64,000 nucleotides of DNA from IMG/VR virus record IMGVR_UViG_3300027893_000003, positions 124,001 through 188,000 of that record, one strand, 5' to 3'. Below the pieces are notes generated by a model that was not told the origin of the DNA, made no database searches, and was given only the letters and a program-made list of their open reading frames with translations. A program made the position numbers and the translations under genes. This document shows, one piece after another, positions 21,774-30,785 of this stretch (the first letter of the stretch is position 1; the number at the start of each line of letters is the position of its first letter). The stretch is from a virus.

Positions 21774-23510
21774 TTAAGGATCATAATGAGCAGTAGCAGC
21801 CCAGTCGACAGTAACATTTGGTTCATTATTCCCTTGATCATTCTCAGTTCTTATATCAAAACCACCAGCTGTCTTATTTTGCCACATACAAACAGCAACA
21901 TCGTTTGGATATTGTGCAGACATCACAATAGAATAATTCATATCCGGAAATGCGGTATTAAAGGTAACCGATCCATCTCCTTGATTATTAGTTGTAGTTG
22001 TTCCTGTTTTCATAGTTGGACCGCTACCAGGAGGTGCTGTAGCAGTCACTTGACCAAAAATAGTTATTGAACTATCTTCTGCTCCACTAGAGAAATCTAA
22101 CATAAATTTAGCAAAATCGGTATATCTCCAGTAGATCTGGTTATCACTAATATCATTCTGAACAGATGGAGCAGGGGCCCATACTCTTCCAGCTCCTTTG
22201 ACATCTGGTCGATTCCAGAATTCAACAGTTGCTGAACTTGCTCCATAACCTGTATCTGAAGTTCCATATCCATCTAAAGCAAACATACAGGCAGAGATAA
22301 AACCAAAATCAAATAAGTCTTGTCCATTCGAATTATCGTTATTAATTATTCCACCTGCAACTAAATTAATACCGTATGTATCTCTATGTCCTATTGCTTT
22401 TACACCTCTACTCGCCCATTCAGTTCTAGATTCATAACCGTTATTTCCTGAATATTCAGTTGTATTGATTGGAAAACTTTCAAGGTGTATCCAATCATCT
22501 GCTGTTAGATGAGATTCAACCAAACCTGGATTATAAGTTGAATTTGGATATGAAGGATCATTAGCCGTACCAATAATATGATCCGTGGTCCAAGCATTTG
22601 TCATAACTAAATTTGCACTAGTCTGTGAATGAATGTAGTCAACTAAAGTATTAAATTCGGAACGATCTATTCCATAATCATAACCACACTCATCCATGAA
22701 GATCCCATGTACCTCAAGATCATTCCATTGATCAACTTTGGTTTCAAAATTTGCTTGAGATTGATTTGCAGTTACATATCCAAAGATAAGAGCGCACGGA
22801 TTTAATGCTTTTACCCTTGGTATTATAATCTCAGTATTTGAATAATCTCCATGACCAGGATCTTGTATACCGTCACCAAATATAATCAAATTATATCTGG
22901 CCATATCTTTTGCAACACTTTCGTTATTCCAGCTATTATCCGAATAGTTAAAGGAATTCAACCATCCATAATACGTTAATAGATCAAATGGTTTATAATA
23001 ACCACCTTTATGTAATTCTATCCAATGAAACCCAGTTTTATCATGTATTTCTTCAAGGTTCAGAGTTCGTGCTAGATGCTCAACTTCTCTTCCACCAGGA
23101 CCAATAAACTTCTGAAAGTCAGGATCGTATATAGGATTCTCAGGGGCATTATATAATTCCCTCATAATGCCTATGAGATTCATATAAAGAGTTGTACCCT
23201 TTTTTCCAGTTGTTTGATCTTGAACAACTGCAGGAGTAATTTGTGTAACTGATGTGCCATCTACAATATAAGTATCATCATCGAATCTAGTTCTAAAATA
23301 TAACTCACCCTCTACTGGGTTTGTATAGTATGTCCAACCATCTCCAGCTAATATATCTCCATTTCTAATTGCTTGTATTAAATCTTCACTATTTAAATAT
23401 GCATGAAGTTGGTGTTGAAGAATCTCAAGTTCATCTCCAGGAGGAAGCGCTTGACCCATATCATCTATCAAGAAATCAGATGCTCCCGGATTTTTTAAGA
23501 ATTTCCTCAT
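21774..23510 (-). CDS. Spherulin-4-like glycosidase tail protein B, 578 aa
   Basis: Start at MRKFLKN, overlapping the previous stop as ATGA, with GGAG upstream. Residues 1-55 carry the same N-terminal domain as two other fibres here (SDFLIDDMGQALPPGDELEI). The middle repeats the glycosidase domain of protein A (IIFGDGIQDPGHGDYSNTEI, VHGIFMDECGYDYG). The C-terminus (GSVTFNTAFPDMNYSIVMSA, ending VDWAATAHYDP) resembles the tip domain of phage fibres and H-type lectins. It combines virion attachment, enzymatic and receptor-binding modules. Confidence 0.7.
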   Translation of the reverse strand: MRKFLKNPGASDFLIDDMGQALPPGDELEILQHQLHAYLNSEDLIQAIRNGDILAGDGWTYYTNPVEGELYFRTRFDDDTYIVDGTSVTQITPAVVQDQTTGKKGTTLYMNLIGIMRELYNAPENPIYDPDFQKFIGPGGREVEHLARTLNLEEIHDKTGFHWIELHKGGYYKPFDLLTYYGWLNSFNYSDNSWNNESVAKDMARYNLIIFGDGIQDPGHGDYSNTEIIIPRVKALNPCALIFGYVTANQSQANFETKVDQWNDLEVHGIFMDECGYDYGIDRSEFNTLVDYIHSQTSANLVMTNAWTTDHIIGTANDPSYPNSTYNPGLVESHLTADDWIHLESFPINTTEYSGNNGYESRTEWASRGVKAIGHRDTYGINLVAGGIINNDNSNGQDLFDFGFISACMFALDGYGTSDTGYGASSATVEFWNRPDVKGAGRVWAPAPSVQNDISDNQIYWRYTDFAKFMLDFSSGAEDSSITIFGQVTATAPPGSGPTMKTGTTTTNNQGDGSVTFNTAFPDMNYSIVMSAQYPNDVAVCMWQNKTAGGFDIRTENDQGNNEPNVTVDWAATAHYDP

Positions 23511-24319
23511 ATTCCACATCTCCACGACATTTCAACTTGAACAACAGGGTCTACAAACCTATCTCTAACCCAACATTGAAGAACCCTCCCTTTATCTATA
23601 TCAATATTCAACTCATTATTATAATATACAAGACCTGGGTCTGGTATTTCAAAAGTGAACAACGTTCCATCTAATATAGTCCTTATTTCCATATAGGGAT
23701 CTGAAGCGCCAGTCATACTCGCTACTTTGCACCATACTCCTGTTATAGTTGCGTACCTAAATACAAAATAACCCACATTTGCTGAACTGGGTGCAATACC
23801 AGATACATTCAAATAAGTATTTCTTGATAGAGAAGCTTTACCAAATGCAAAAACGTTCTTGACTGTTGCTAACCATTTACCTCTTGCCTCATCCCAAAAG
23901 CATATGAGAGAATTTAAAGTATCAATCCAAAGAACCGCTGTTGTGTCAGGAGTTGTTAGGGATGACTGAGCAACGGGTTGATATTCTATTTTCCCACTAC
24001 CACTTCTATAGGTTAAGAAATAACTAGGGTTTATACCAGAATCATCAACTTCAATTCCTTTTATCTTATCAGTATTTCTCAATACTTCATGAATTCCATC
24101 TGAAGGTATTGGTATATGGACTGATTGATATCCAGGACCAAAACTTACACTTATATCTCCATTATATACATACTCCAAAAATTCATCATCTTGTTCACAA
24201 TAAGTTCTAAACTCAAGTAAAGTTAAACTAACTGTAGAAGTGGCATCTACTACTTGATTACTAGGCAACCTAATTGGATTACTAGTATTATTCGTTATAT
24301 TGTAGTAGTATACTGCCAT
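23507..24319 (-). CDS. Tail fibre protein with shared N- and C-terminal modules, 270 aa
   Basis: The N-terminal 55 residues (NNTSNPIRLPSNQVVDATST) are a divergent version of the domain in the neighbouring fibres. The C-terminal 130 residues (VFAFGKASLSRNTYLNVSG to VVQVEMSW) match the tips of the 25013 and 26304 proteins. Such sharing suggests modular fibres at one baseplate site. Confidence 0.6.
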   Translation of the reverse strand: MAVYYYNITNNTSNPIRLPSNQVVDATSTVSLTLLEFRTYCEQDDEFLEYVYNGDISVSFGPGYQSVHIPIPSDGIHEVLRNTDKIKGIEVDDSGINPSYFLTYRSGSGKIEYQPVAQSSLTTPDTTAVLWIDTLNSLICFWDEARGKWLATVKNVFAFGKASLSRNTYLNVSGIAPSSANVGYFVFRYATITGVWCKVASMTGASDPYMEIRTILDGTLFTFEIPDPGLVYYNNELNIDIDKGRVLQCWVRDRFVDPVVQVEMSWRCGI

Positions 24320-25005
24320 TATTCATATAACCTTTGTAGTAATAAGCTAGCATATTCAATAGTTACGTTATCATATTTCCAACTAACCTTCGCTCTGATC
24401 TTTACTAAATCATCTGCATTAAGTCTTGTCAAAAACCTCCCTGAATCAAGAGTAACCCGAGTATTAGAGTATTGAGACCAGTCATTTCTTCTTGACCTAG
24501 ATATATCAACTGCATTCTTAGAGGCGATTGTAGTATATTGAATAATTGCAGCATTACCAGTATAGAGGAAAGCAACTTTATAACTTATCGAATAGATTCC
24601 TCCTATTAATGCCTTAACTTCTGTATTACTATTTAATTCAGCATTCTTGGGTGTAACTGATAAACTTGATATTTCTAAATCCTTATAAGTATCATCCGCT
24701 ACTAAAGTTTGAGTCGCATAAACATAACCCTCAATAAATGCTTGTTCAGAGTTATACTCATATTTACCCCAATAGTCTATATAGTATAAAGCATCTGATA
24801 TTGAAAGATTTGAGGTACCATTATTTATGATTATATTTCCTGCTGCTACTTCAACTTTTAATGGATCAGCATTCGCTATTTCTGAAAACTCGAACTGCTC
24901 ATGTAGCGAAACTTGGGAGGACGCTGGGATAGTTACTCCCAGGTCCTCCAGGAATATATCGCTCGTTGTATCGTTGATCGCAATTATATCTTTCCATGTT
25001 GTCAT
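24319..25005 (-). CDS. Tail fibre protein, 228 aa
   Basis: N-terminal attachment-type domain INDTTSDIFLEDLGVTIPAS then EQFEFSEIANADPLKVEVAA, closely similar to the 25013 protein. The remainder is beta-rich with a VSWKYDNVTIEYASL ending. It shares one codon of overlap with the downstream fibre. Virion location inferred from the shared domain. Confidence 0.6.
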   Translation of the reverse strand: MTTWKDIIAINDTTSDIFLEDLGVTIPASSQVSLHEQFEFSEIANADPLKVEVAAGNIIINNGTSNLSISDALYYIDYWGKYEYNSEQAFIEGYVYATQTLVADDTYKDLEISSLSVTPKNAELNSNTEVKALIGGIYSISYKVAFLYTGNAAIIQYTTIASKNAVDISRSRRNDWSQYSNTRVTLDSGRFLTRLNADDLVKIRAKVSWKYDNVTIEYASLLLQRLYE

Positions 25006-25012
25006 TATTCAC

Positions 25013-26287
25013 CTATTCTCTCCAAGCGATCTCAACAATAAGTACTGGATCAGGAACACCAGCAACAGCATCAAGATAAGAATGGAGAAAATCTCCAGCA
25101 GACAGGTCAACGTTTATTGTATTATCGTGGGCACCTTGAGCAGCGGCAATTGATAGTGTGGCTATATTCGTTGCTGTACCATTCTTTCTTATTCTCATAT
25201 CACAAGTTCCAGATGCATCTAGTTGTCCAGAAAGTGAAACTATAGTTGCGTTACGTGGAATACGGAAACCTGAATTATTTGATGCTAGAGTACCAACGCC
25301 GAAACTAAGGTATTGATTCTTTGTATTACCACTTCGACCAAAGAAAAGACTTATTTTTTGGACACTCAACCACTTTGTCCGAACATCGTCATACTCATAG
25401 AGCAGACCATTAATCACTGCCAATTGACCATCAGCAAGTCCAGTAGTTGGAGCAGAAGCTAGATCAGTTAATTCAAGAGGAGCATAACCACCAGAAGCAC
25501 TTAATTGAACTGCACCAGAGTCGACATAGATGGTTCTACCTGCTCCAGGTCCACCTTGATCATATGCTTGGTCTAGTGTATTGCCGGTAAACATTTCAGA
25601 GTCAGCTATTCTTATCCAACCAAGCAAGATCTCGTCATCATAAACCCATAGTGCTGGCAAATCATTGTAATCAAAGTTTACAATGACTGCAGTATTATCT
25701 GCTGGTTGACCAAGATCAGTCCATGTTCCAGTTGTGAGTTCAAAGATGTTCTCAGAAGTTGAATCAAGGTTGATTACTCTATCACCCTCAGTCAGGTGCT
25801 TCATATCAATCCATGCAGTACCATCCCATTTATATAGGTAATCATTATCAGTATCTACATAGAAATCACCTGTATCTGGATTTGCTGGAGGGGTTGCTTG
25901 AATTACAAGAACTCTAGCTTGAACTGGTTCCGTCCATGTAAAGAAACCAAATGGTGGAACATTAGTAAGATTGTCCCAATGAACTTCAGCTTGACCAGAC
26001 GTTTGCAATTCAGTTTTAGAATAATAGTTATCTTTGAGATAATAAATATGAACCATCTCAAGATATTCTTGTCCATCTGCAGCAGATAAGTCTCCATCAT
26101 AACCATAGAGAACTAATTCACCCCCTCCTACTGCTGTTCGAAGATCGTCAGATGCTGCAATTTCTGGATATGTAAATTGATCAGCAAAAGGTATTGTGTC
26201 CCCAGCAGGAACATTTATGCCAAGGTCTTCGATAAACACATCGGCAGTGGAGTCATTTCTAATTTGTAATGTCCACATTTCTGCCAT
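25013..26287 (-). CDS. Multidomain tail fibre protein, 424 aa
   Basis: The N-terminal domain (NDSTADVFIEDLGINVPAGD) is shared with neighbours. A central DTGDFYVDTDNDYLYKWDGT motif is the common DxYxD...YxWdG fibre repeat, and NGLLYEYDDVRTKWLSVQ is a second such hairpin. The C-terminal tip (SGFRIPRNATIVSLSGQLD to PVLIVEIAWRE) is shared with 26304-26756. It is probably trimeric. Confidence 0.65.
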   Translation of the reverse strand: MAEMWTLQIRNDSTADVFIEDLGINVPAGDTIPFADQFTYPEIAASDDLRTAVGGGELVLYGYDGDLSAADGQEYLEMVHIYYLKDNYYSKTELQTSGQAEVHWDNLTNVPPFGFFTWTEPVQARVLVIQATPPANPDTGDFYVDTDNDYLYKWDGTAWIDMKHLTEGDRVINLDSTSENIFELTTGTWTDLGQPADNTAVIVNFDYNDLPALWVYDDEILLGWIRIADSEMFTGNTLDQAYDQGGPGAGRTIYVDSGAVQLSASGGYAPLELTDLASAPTTGLADGQLAVINGLLYEYDDVRTKWLSVQKISLFFGRSGNTKNQYLSFGVGTLASNNSGFRIPRNATIVSLSGQLDASGTCDMRIRKNGTATNIATLSIAAAQGAHDNTINVDLSAGDFLHSYLDAVAGVPDPVLIVEIAWRE

Positions 26288-26303
26288 AGTTAATACCTCC
26301 TAT

Positions 26304-26756
26304 TTATTCTCTCCATGCCAATTCTAATAATAAAGTAGGATAATCAACATTTCCTGTTATATTCTCTAAATAACATTGTAAGAAGTCATTTTCAGATAGA
26401 TCAATATCAAGATCGTCATTCGATTTTCCTGATTCTGCTGCTAAATTTATACTCATAATGTTCGCCGGTGAGTTGTTCTTTCGGATTCTAAATGTACAGG
26501 TAGTTAGATTTTGTGTTTGGATGGTCACGGCAGTGATTGTTGCGTTTCGAGGAATTCGATAACCTACAACATTTGAATATATACTAGAGATAAGGGACAT
26601 CCATCTATCACTTGATATGTTTCGATGGTCGATTCCAAAAGCCACATTTTCTCTGGCAGCACTTATCCATTTCAACCTAAAGAGGTCATAGAATAATAAT
26701 AAACCATTGTCCTGCCTAAATTGGGCTCCGGGTCCAACAAATGTATCTCGTAACAT
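26304..26756 (-). CDS. Short tail fibre tip protein, 150 aa
   Basis: Consists of a DNGLLLFYDLFRLKWIS hairpin followed by the same tip domain as the 25013 protein (VGYRIPRNATITAVTIQTQ, ending LLLELAWRE), without the N-terminal attachment domain. It could be a separate tip, a chaperone-like partner, or a duplication product. Confidence 0.6.
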   Translation of the reverse strand: MLRDTFVGPGAQFRQDNGLLLFYDLFRLKWISAARENVAFGIDHRNISSDRWMSLISSIYSNVVGYRIPRNATITAVTIQTQNLTTCTFRIRKNNSPANIMSINLAAESGKSNDDLDIDLSENDFLQCYLENITGNVDYPTLLLELAWRE

Positions 26757-26770
26757 TTCGATCCTTTTGT

Positions 26771-27070
26771 TTAATCTTCATAGAGGATACTAGACCCAGT
26801 ACTTTTAGTCTCATCATACAACATATCCAACTTATTTCCAGGGAGTTCTCCTGCCGACTCTCTTACATAACTATGTAAGTTATTTTCAAGAGCTTTCAAT
26901 TTCTCGAAAAAATGATAGATATTTTGAACTAGATACATCTCGGTTTGTTCTGGGTCATTTTTGTTTTCTAATACCTCCACAAGATCCGCAAGACCCTCAA
27001 ACATTTCCCTGGAATCTTCAGAAGTTAGTTGTTGAAGAAACTTGTGAGCCATTTTCCCTGTCTTTTCCAT
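26771..27070 (-). CDS. Helical hypothetical protein, 99 aa
   Basis: Start at MEKTGKM with GGGAGAGG upstream. Predicted mostly helical (LEVLENKNDPEQTEMYLVQN region). Placed among tail genes; could be a small structural or assembly factor. No family recognised. Confidence 0.45.
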   Translation of the reverse strand: MEKTGKMAHKFLQQLTSEDSREMFEGLADLVEVLENKNDPEQTEMYLVQNIYHFFEKLKALENNLHSYVRESAGELPGNKLDMLYDETKSTGSSILYED

Positions 27071-27101
27071 TAACCTCTCCCGAAAATAAGTTTTATTTAT
27101 A

Positions 27102-27356
27102 TCAACTAGACCCTTGCCTCTCATCCCTTATTCTTTCTAAATCCTGAATTGCTTGATCAATATATTCTTGTGCATCATCTTCATCATCTTCATCTTCAGA
27201 GACATTAAGGATCCGAATTGCCCTTATAATATCAACAGGTCTAATATCGTTGGCCATGACAATAGATGCTGCTTGTTGCAGCAAAGTAATTGGTGATGTC
27301 TCAACATTAAAAGTTTTTAAGATATTAATAGCATCTTCAAGGTTGGGAACTGGCAT
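27102..27356 (-). CDS. Paralogous helical protein A, 84 aa
   Basis: PNLEDAINILKTFNVETSPI, ASIVMANDIRPVDIIRAIRI and AQEYIDQAIQDLERI align with the adjacent gene (27356-27613), so the two arose by tandem duplication. Acidic linker EDEDDEDD in this copy. CAGGAG precedes the ATG. Function unknown. Confidence 0.5.
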   Translation of the reverse strand: MPVPNLEDAINILKTFNVETSPITLLQQAASIVMANDIRPVDIIRAIRILNVSEDEDDEDDAQEYIDQAIQDLERIRDERQGSS

Positions 27357-27613
27357 CAATAGACTCCTGTTTTTCGTCTGTGTAAACTTCTTACTATATC
27401 TTCAATTTGCTGATCAATATATTCTTGTGCATAAGCATAACCACCCTCTTCTGGTGGGTCAATCAGATTTCTAATTGCATTTACTACATACATAGGTTTA
27501 ATATCATTTGCATAAATAATTGATGCTGCATTTTCTAAAACTTTAGGATCACTTACGCCAATCTGAAAATCCTTTAATATTTTAATAGCGATCCTTATAT
27601 CTGGTATGGGCAT
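27356..27613 (-). CDS. Paralogous helical protein B, 85 aa
   Basis: MPIPDIRIAIKILKDFQIGV, ASIIYANDIKPMYVVNAIRN and AQEYIDQQIEDIVRS parallel protein A. Start at MPIPD with AAAGGA upstream. The pair lies between tail-collar proteins and fibres, suggesting a tail-associated role. Confidence 0.5.
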   Translation of the reverse strand: MPIPDIRIAIKILKDFQIGVSDPKVLENAASIIYANDIKPMYVVNAIRNLIDPPEEGGYAYAQEYIDQQIEDIVRSLHRRKTGVY

Positions 27614-27615
27614 AA

Positions 27616-28038
27616 TTAGTCCTTTGTTGCTATAATACCTACATTGGCGAATGGACGCCAAGAACTTGCAGTTGCTCCACCAGAAGTCGTACCAGAAACG
27701 CCCGTGGGGTCAGTAGTAAATGTGTGATAGTGACTATCATCACCACTACTCTTTAAATTCGGACCAAGGCCAAGTTCTGACGAGGTCACACCTGTATGAA
27801 CGTGAGTTCCGGCATTGAAAGGGTGAGTATGATTTGGTTGGGTCCATGTTCCTCTCTGTTCCCCACCACTACCCGAACCGTCATAACTTGACGAACCATG
27901 GACAGCTAGTACAGCATCTCCAAGAGTAGCGTCAATTGTCCAACCAGTTGGAGCAGCAGCCTGATAAAAGTATTGCTTTACACCAGATGCAAATTGAACT
28001 ACTTCGGGTGGAAAATTTGATGAACTTAGATCAGCCAT
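27616..28038 (-). CDS. Short tail-collar-like fibre protein, 140 aa
   Basis: AAPTGWTIDATLGDAVLAVH, GGEQRGTWTQPNHTH and ASSWRPFANVGIIATKD match the C-terminal collar-type receptor-binding fold of many phage short tail fibres. His-rich HTHPFNAGTHVH probably coordinates metal along the fibre axis, as in T4 gp12-like needles. Near-identical blocks occur at the C-terminus of the 28730-29551 protein. Confidence 0.65.
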   Translation of the reverse strand: MADLSSSNFPPEVVQFASGVKQYFYQAAAPTGWTIDATLGDAVLAVHGSSSYDGSGSGGEQRGTWTQPNHTHPFNAGTHVHTGVTSSELGLGPNLKSSGDDSHYHTFTTDPTGVSGTTSGGATASSWRPFANVGIIATKD

Positions 28039-28382
28039 TAACTATCTCCCTTTAAAAAACTTAGTAATTTTTGGCTAACTTTTTTCTTCTCTGGTTTTAA
28101 CGAAACTATAGAATCTTTTGTTGCTTTTGCAACTCGTCTAAATCCAGTATCCATTGCTTGTGCAAGTTTGTCACCGGTTTTGACTTCTTCATTTCTTTGA
28201 CTCTCAACCGCTTGCTGAATACCTAAGTGATTTTTTTCCATCCTAAGAAGAGAATCAAGTATAGCTTGAAATCTACATAGATCAATAACACTTGTCTTCG
28301 TGGTCTGAGTATCATGCATAGTAAGGGTTATATAATGACCACATTTCTTCCCATCCTTTTCACAGACTCCATCGCAGTACAT
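28038..28382 (-). CDS. Hypothetical protein with N-terminal Cys cluster, 114 aa
   Basis: CDGVCEKDGKKC at the N-terminus and a helical C-terminus (MDTGFRRVAKATKDSIVSL). AAAGGAG precedes the ATG. Sits between two collar-type fibres. No family recognised. Confidence 0.45.
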   Translation of the reverse strand: MYCDGVCEKDGKKCGHYITLTMHDTQTTKTSVIDLCRFQAILDSLLRMEKNHLGIQQAVESQRNEEVKTGDKLAQAMDTGFRRVAKATKDSIVSLKPEKKKVSQKLLSFLKGDS

Positions 28383-28386
28383 CCTT

Positions 28387-28719
28387 TTACTCCTTTGGAT
28401 ATTTCTCCTTTACTGCCAAACACTTATTGAGCCACTCTTTAATATCTGGCCCGACATCAATCCCTTGGTCATACAGATATTTAAACCCTTTCATAATATA
28501 ATCTAATTGATCTTTATGATTAGGATATTCAGGTCCCCTCTTCTCCCTGTGAGTAAATAAATTCTCATCAGGATTTAGAGTATCTTTGATAGATCTCTTT
28601 CTCTCAGTTATAACTTCAGGGTGATCAGAAGCATATGGTTCATCCCCTTTTTTTGTAGGAAATTTTGAGAAGTGGGAAAAGTTTCCTTCTTCATCAAAAA
28701 CCTTATAATAAACAGTCAT
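28387..28719 (-). CDS. Hypothetical protein, 110 aa
   Basis: Charged soluble protein (VYYKVFDEEGNFSHFSKFPT, LNPDENLFTHREKRGPEYPN). GGAG precedes the ATG. Possibly a fibre assembly or tail accessory factor by position alone. Confidence 0.45.
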   Translation of the reverse strand: MTVYYKVFDEEGNFSHFSKFPTKKGDEPYASDHPEVITERKRSIKDTLNPDENLFTHREKRGPEYPNHKDQLDYIMKGFKYLYDQGIDVGPDIKEWLNKCLAVKEKYPKE

Positions 28720-28729
28720 CTAGATTCTC

Positions 28730-29551
28730 CTAATTTCTGGTTGCTATAATACCTACATTAGCAAATGGGCGCCAGGTACTTGTTGTTGCTGCATTTCCTG
28801 TTACTCCACCATGATCATGTGCACCTTCCGCCTCACTCGTTTCAATTTTACCTGCTCCAGTATAACTAGCTGGACCTGAGGTAGAGATCCAAGCAACATC
28901 AACCGCGTCAGTTATAATAGCTGTTACTGATTCTGCTTTATGAGTGACAATAGTTCCAGTTTTATCACTTGCATAGATTGTAACATCGTGAGTATGGTCA
29001 GATTCACCAGTGATTGAATGGTTATGATTCGGTTGGGTCCATGTGCCTGCTTGCACTCCACCACTACCTGAACCAGCATAACTTGAAGAACCATGAACTG
29101 CCAATACTGCATCTCCAAGGGTAGCGTCAATTGTCCAACCAGTTGGAGCAGCAGCCTGATAAAAATACATTTTAGTTCCTGTTACAATACCAAGAATATT
29201 TTCTGCCTCAGTTTCGTCAAGTACATAAGCACCAACTACAATAAACTCAATAATGTCACTTGCAAGAAGGGAAGCACCAAATGTAACTGTAACTGGATCA
29301 GTTTCTTCATACTCATTTGGAAGACTTGGAGCTGCTTCCAAAGTACATTTCTGACCATTTAAATAGACAAAAAGAGTATTTGATCCTGGAGAATAAGGTT
29401 TAGTGAGAGTAAAGACAGTATTACCAGATGCTCCATCAGAACCTACATTTCTCTGATACAATTGAAGACCAGAGATATAAGGTGCATCTCCTTCCGTCGT
29501 AATTTTCTCTAAATAGTGCTCTCCACTAGACGTTTCTTTGACAATTGACAT
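28730..29551 (-). CDS. Tail fibre protein with collar-type C-terminus, 273 aa
   Basis: The N-terminal 120 residues hold VFTLTKPYSPGSNTLFVYLN, a common phage fibre beta domain. The C-terminal 150 residues repeat the collar-type block (AAPTGWTIDATLGDAVLAVH, GTWTQPNHNHS, STWRPFANVGIIATRN) almost unchanged from the 27616 protein. A DVTIYASDKTGTIVTHK segment is shared with the 29570 protein. Confidence 0.65.
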   Translation of the reverse strand: MSIVKETSSGEHYLEKITTEGDAPYISGLQLYQRNVGSDGASGNTVFTLTKPYSPGSNTLFVYLNGQKCTLEAAPSLPNEYEETDPVTVTFGASLLASDIIEFIVVGAYVLDETEAENILGIVTGTKMYFYQAAAPTGWTIDATLGDAVLAVHGSSSYAGSGSGGVQAGTWTQPNHNHSITGESDHTHDVTIYASDKTGTIVTHKAESVTAIITDAVDVAWISTSGPASYTGAGKIETSEAEGAHDHGGVTGNAATTSTWRPFANVGIIATRN

Positions 29552-29569
29552 TTGGTATACTCCCTCATA

Positions 29570-30772
29570 TTAGAACTTAATAATAAAATTAACAACTGCA
29601 ATCGGGTTTAAGACATCTTGACTTGCAGATCCACCTGAATCGGTTGTTCCAGAAGCATTTGCTGATCCTGTTGATCCGCCGTGATCATGATCACCGTCTA
29701 CGTCGCTTGTTTCAATCTTTCCTACTCCAGAAAAAACACCAGGTTTTGACAAACCAGCCCAATCTTGATCAACGCTAATACTATCCTGAAATACTGTTAG
29801 AGGCTCAGGTTTATGAGGAACAATAACTCCAGTTTTATCACTTGCGTAAACAGTAACGTCATGTGTATGATCGCCGTCACTCGCAATTGTGTGTGTATGA
29901 CCACCATCATCGAAGGAATGAGTATGTGATACATCTTTTGTTTCGCTGCCGCCTGTATCACCTACAGCTCGACCACCACCAGGACCATATGGACCTCTTT
30001 GGCGAAGATCGGGTACATTAAAGGTTGCTCCCGCCCCACCCCAAATATAACCTATGGCTGAGTGTAGCTCCGGATAATCTGCTACAAGATATGGACTGCC
30101 ATCACATAATAACCAACCAGGAGGAGCGGCGATTCCAGCAAACATCGTAACTGTACCAGAGGGGACTACATTAAGTAATTGGTTTGCTGTTGGGTCTGGA
30201 TTATAGAATACACCCCAACTCCTAACCTCTCCATTTCCGCCCCCAGTAATTCGCATTCTTAGATCTGTTCCAGTGTTTGAAAATATATGAACTCCTCCAT
30301 TAGCAGTAGTTTCCCAATTTGCTCCACCATCTGCTGTAACTTCTATTGTAGGAGATACTGTGTCGTCATAATCAATATAAACCATACATTCTGTTATTGT
30401 TATTCCTAGTAAAGGATCATAGAAATTTAAACTCTGTAATACTTGACCAGGAGTAAAAGTATACTTATTGTCTGTGGCATCATATGTCATTGTAGAGTTT
30501 AAAAGGTCAACAAATGATTCATCAAGAAACCCATCCCAACCACAATTAAGATATATCGACCGACCAAGCATATCGGCGTACATATCAAACTCAGAACCGC
30601 CGCCTCCACCTGCACCGTACTCTCTCCAACCTGTATCAGTACCGTAGTATCTTAATCTAGTATCTTCTGTATAGATTTCTCTTCCTTCATCTGCTGGAGT
30701 CCATACTGGAAGAGTTGGTACTCGTTGTCCAATAAACGGACCTTCCATCTGGGTTCCATAATTTTTACTCAT
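29570..30772 (-). CDS. Phage tail collar domain protein, 400 aa
   Basis: Residues 200-260 are a textbook tail collar domain: VTMFAGIAAPPGWLLCDGSP, ELHSAIGYIWGG, TFNVPDLRQR. The C-terminus has His-rich HTHSFDDGGHTHTIASDGDH. An N-terminal fibre repeat (EIYTEDTRLRYYGTDTGWRE) precedes it. Probably a trimeric short tail fibre or collar component. Confidence 0.75.
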   Translation of the reverse strand: MSKNYGTQMEGPFIGQRVPTLPVWTPADEGREIYTEDTRLRYYGTDTGWREYGAGGGGGSEFDMYADMLGRSIYLNCGWDGFLDESFVDLLNSTMTYDATDNKYTFTPGQVLQSLNFYDPLLGITITECMVYIDYDDTVSPTIEVTADGGANWETTANGGVHIFSNTGTDLRMRITGGGNGEVRSWGVFYNPDPTANQLLNVVPSGTVTMFAGIAAPPGWLLCDGSPYLVADYPELHSAIGYIWGGAGATFNVPDLRQRGPYGPGGGRAVGDTGGSETKDVSHTHSFDDGGHTHTIASDGDHTHDVTVYASDKTGVIVPHKPEPLTVFQDSISVDQDWAGLSKPGVFSGVGKIETSDVDGDHDHGGSTGSANASGTTDSGGSASQDVLNPIAVVNFIIKF

Positions 30773-30785
30773 TTAGAATCCTCCG

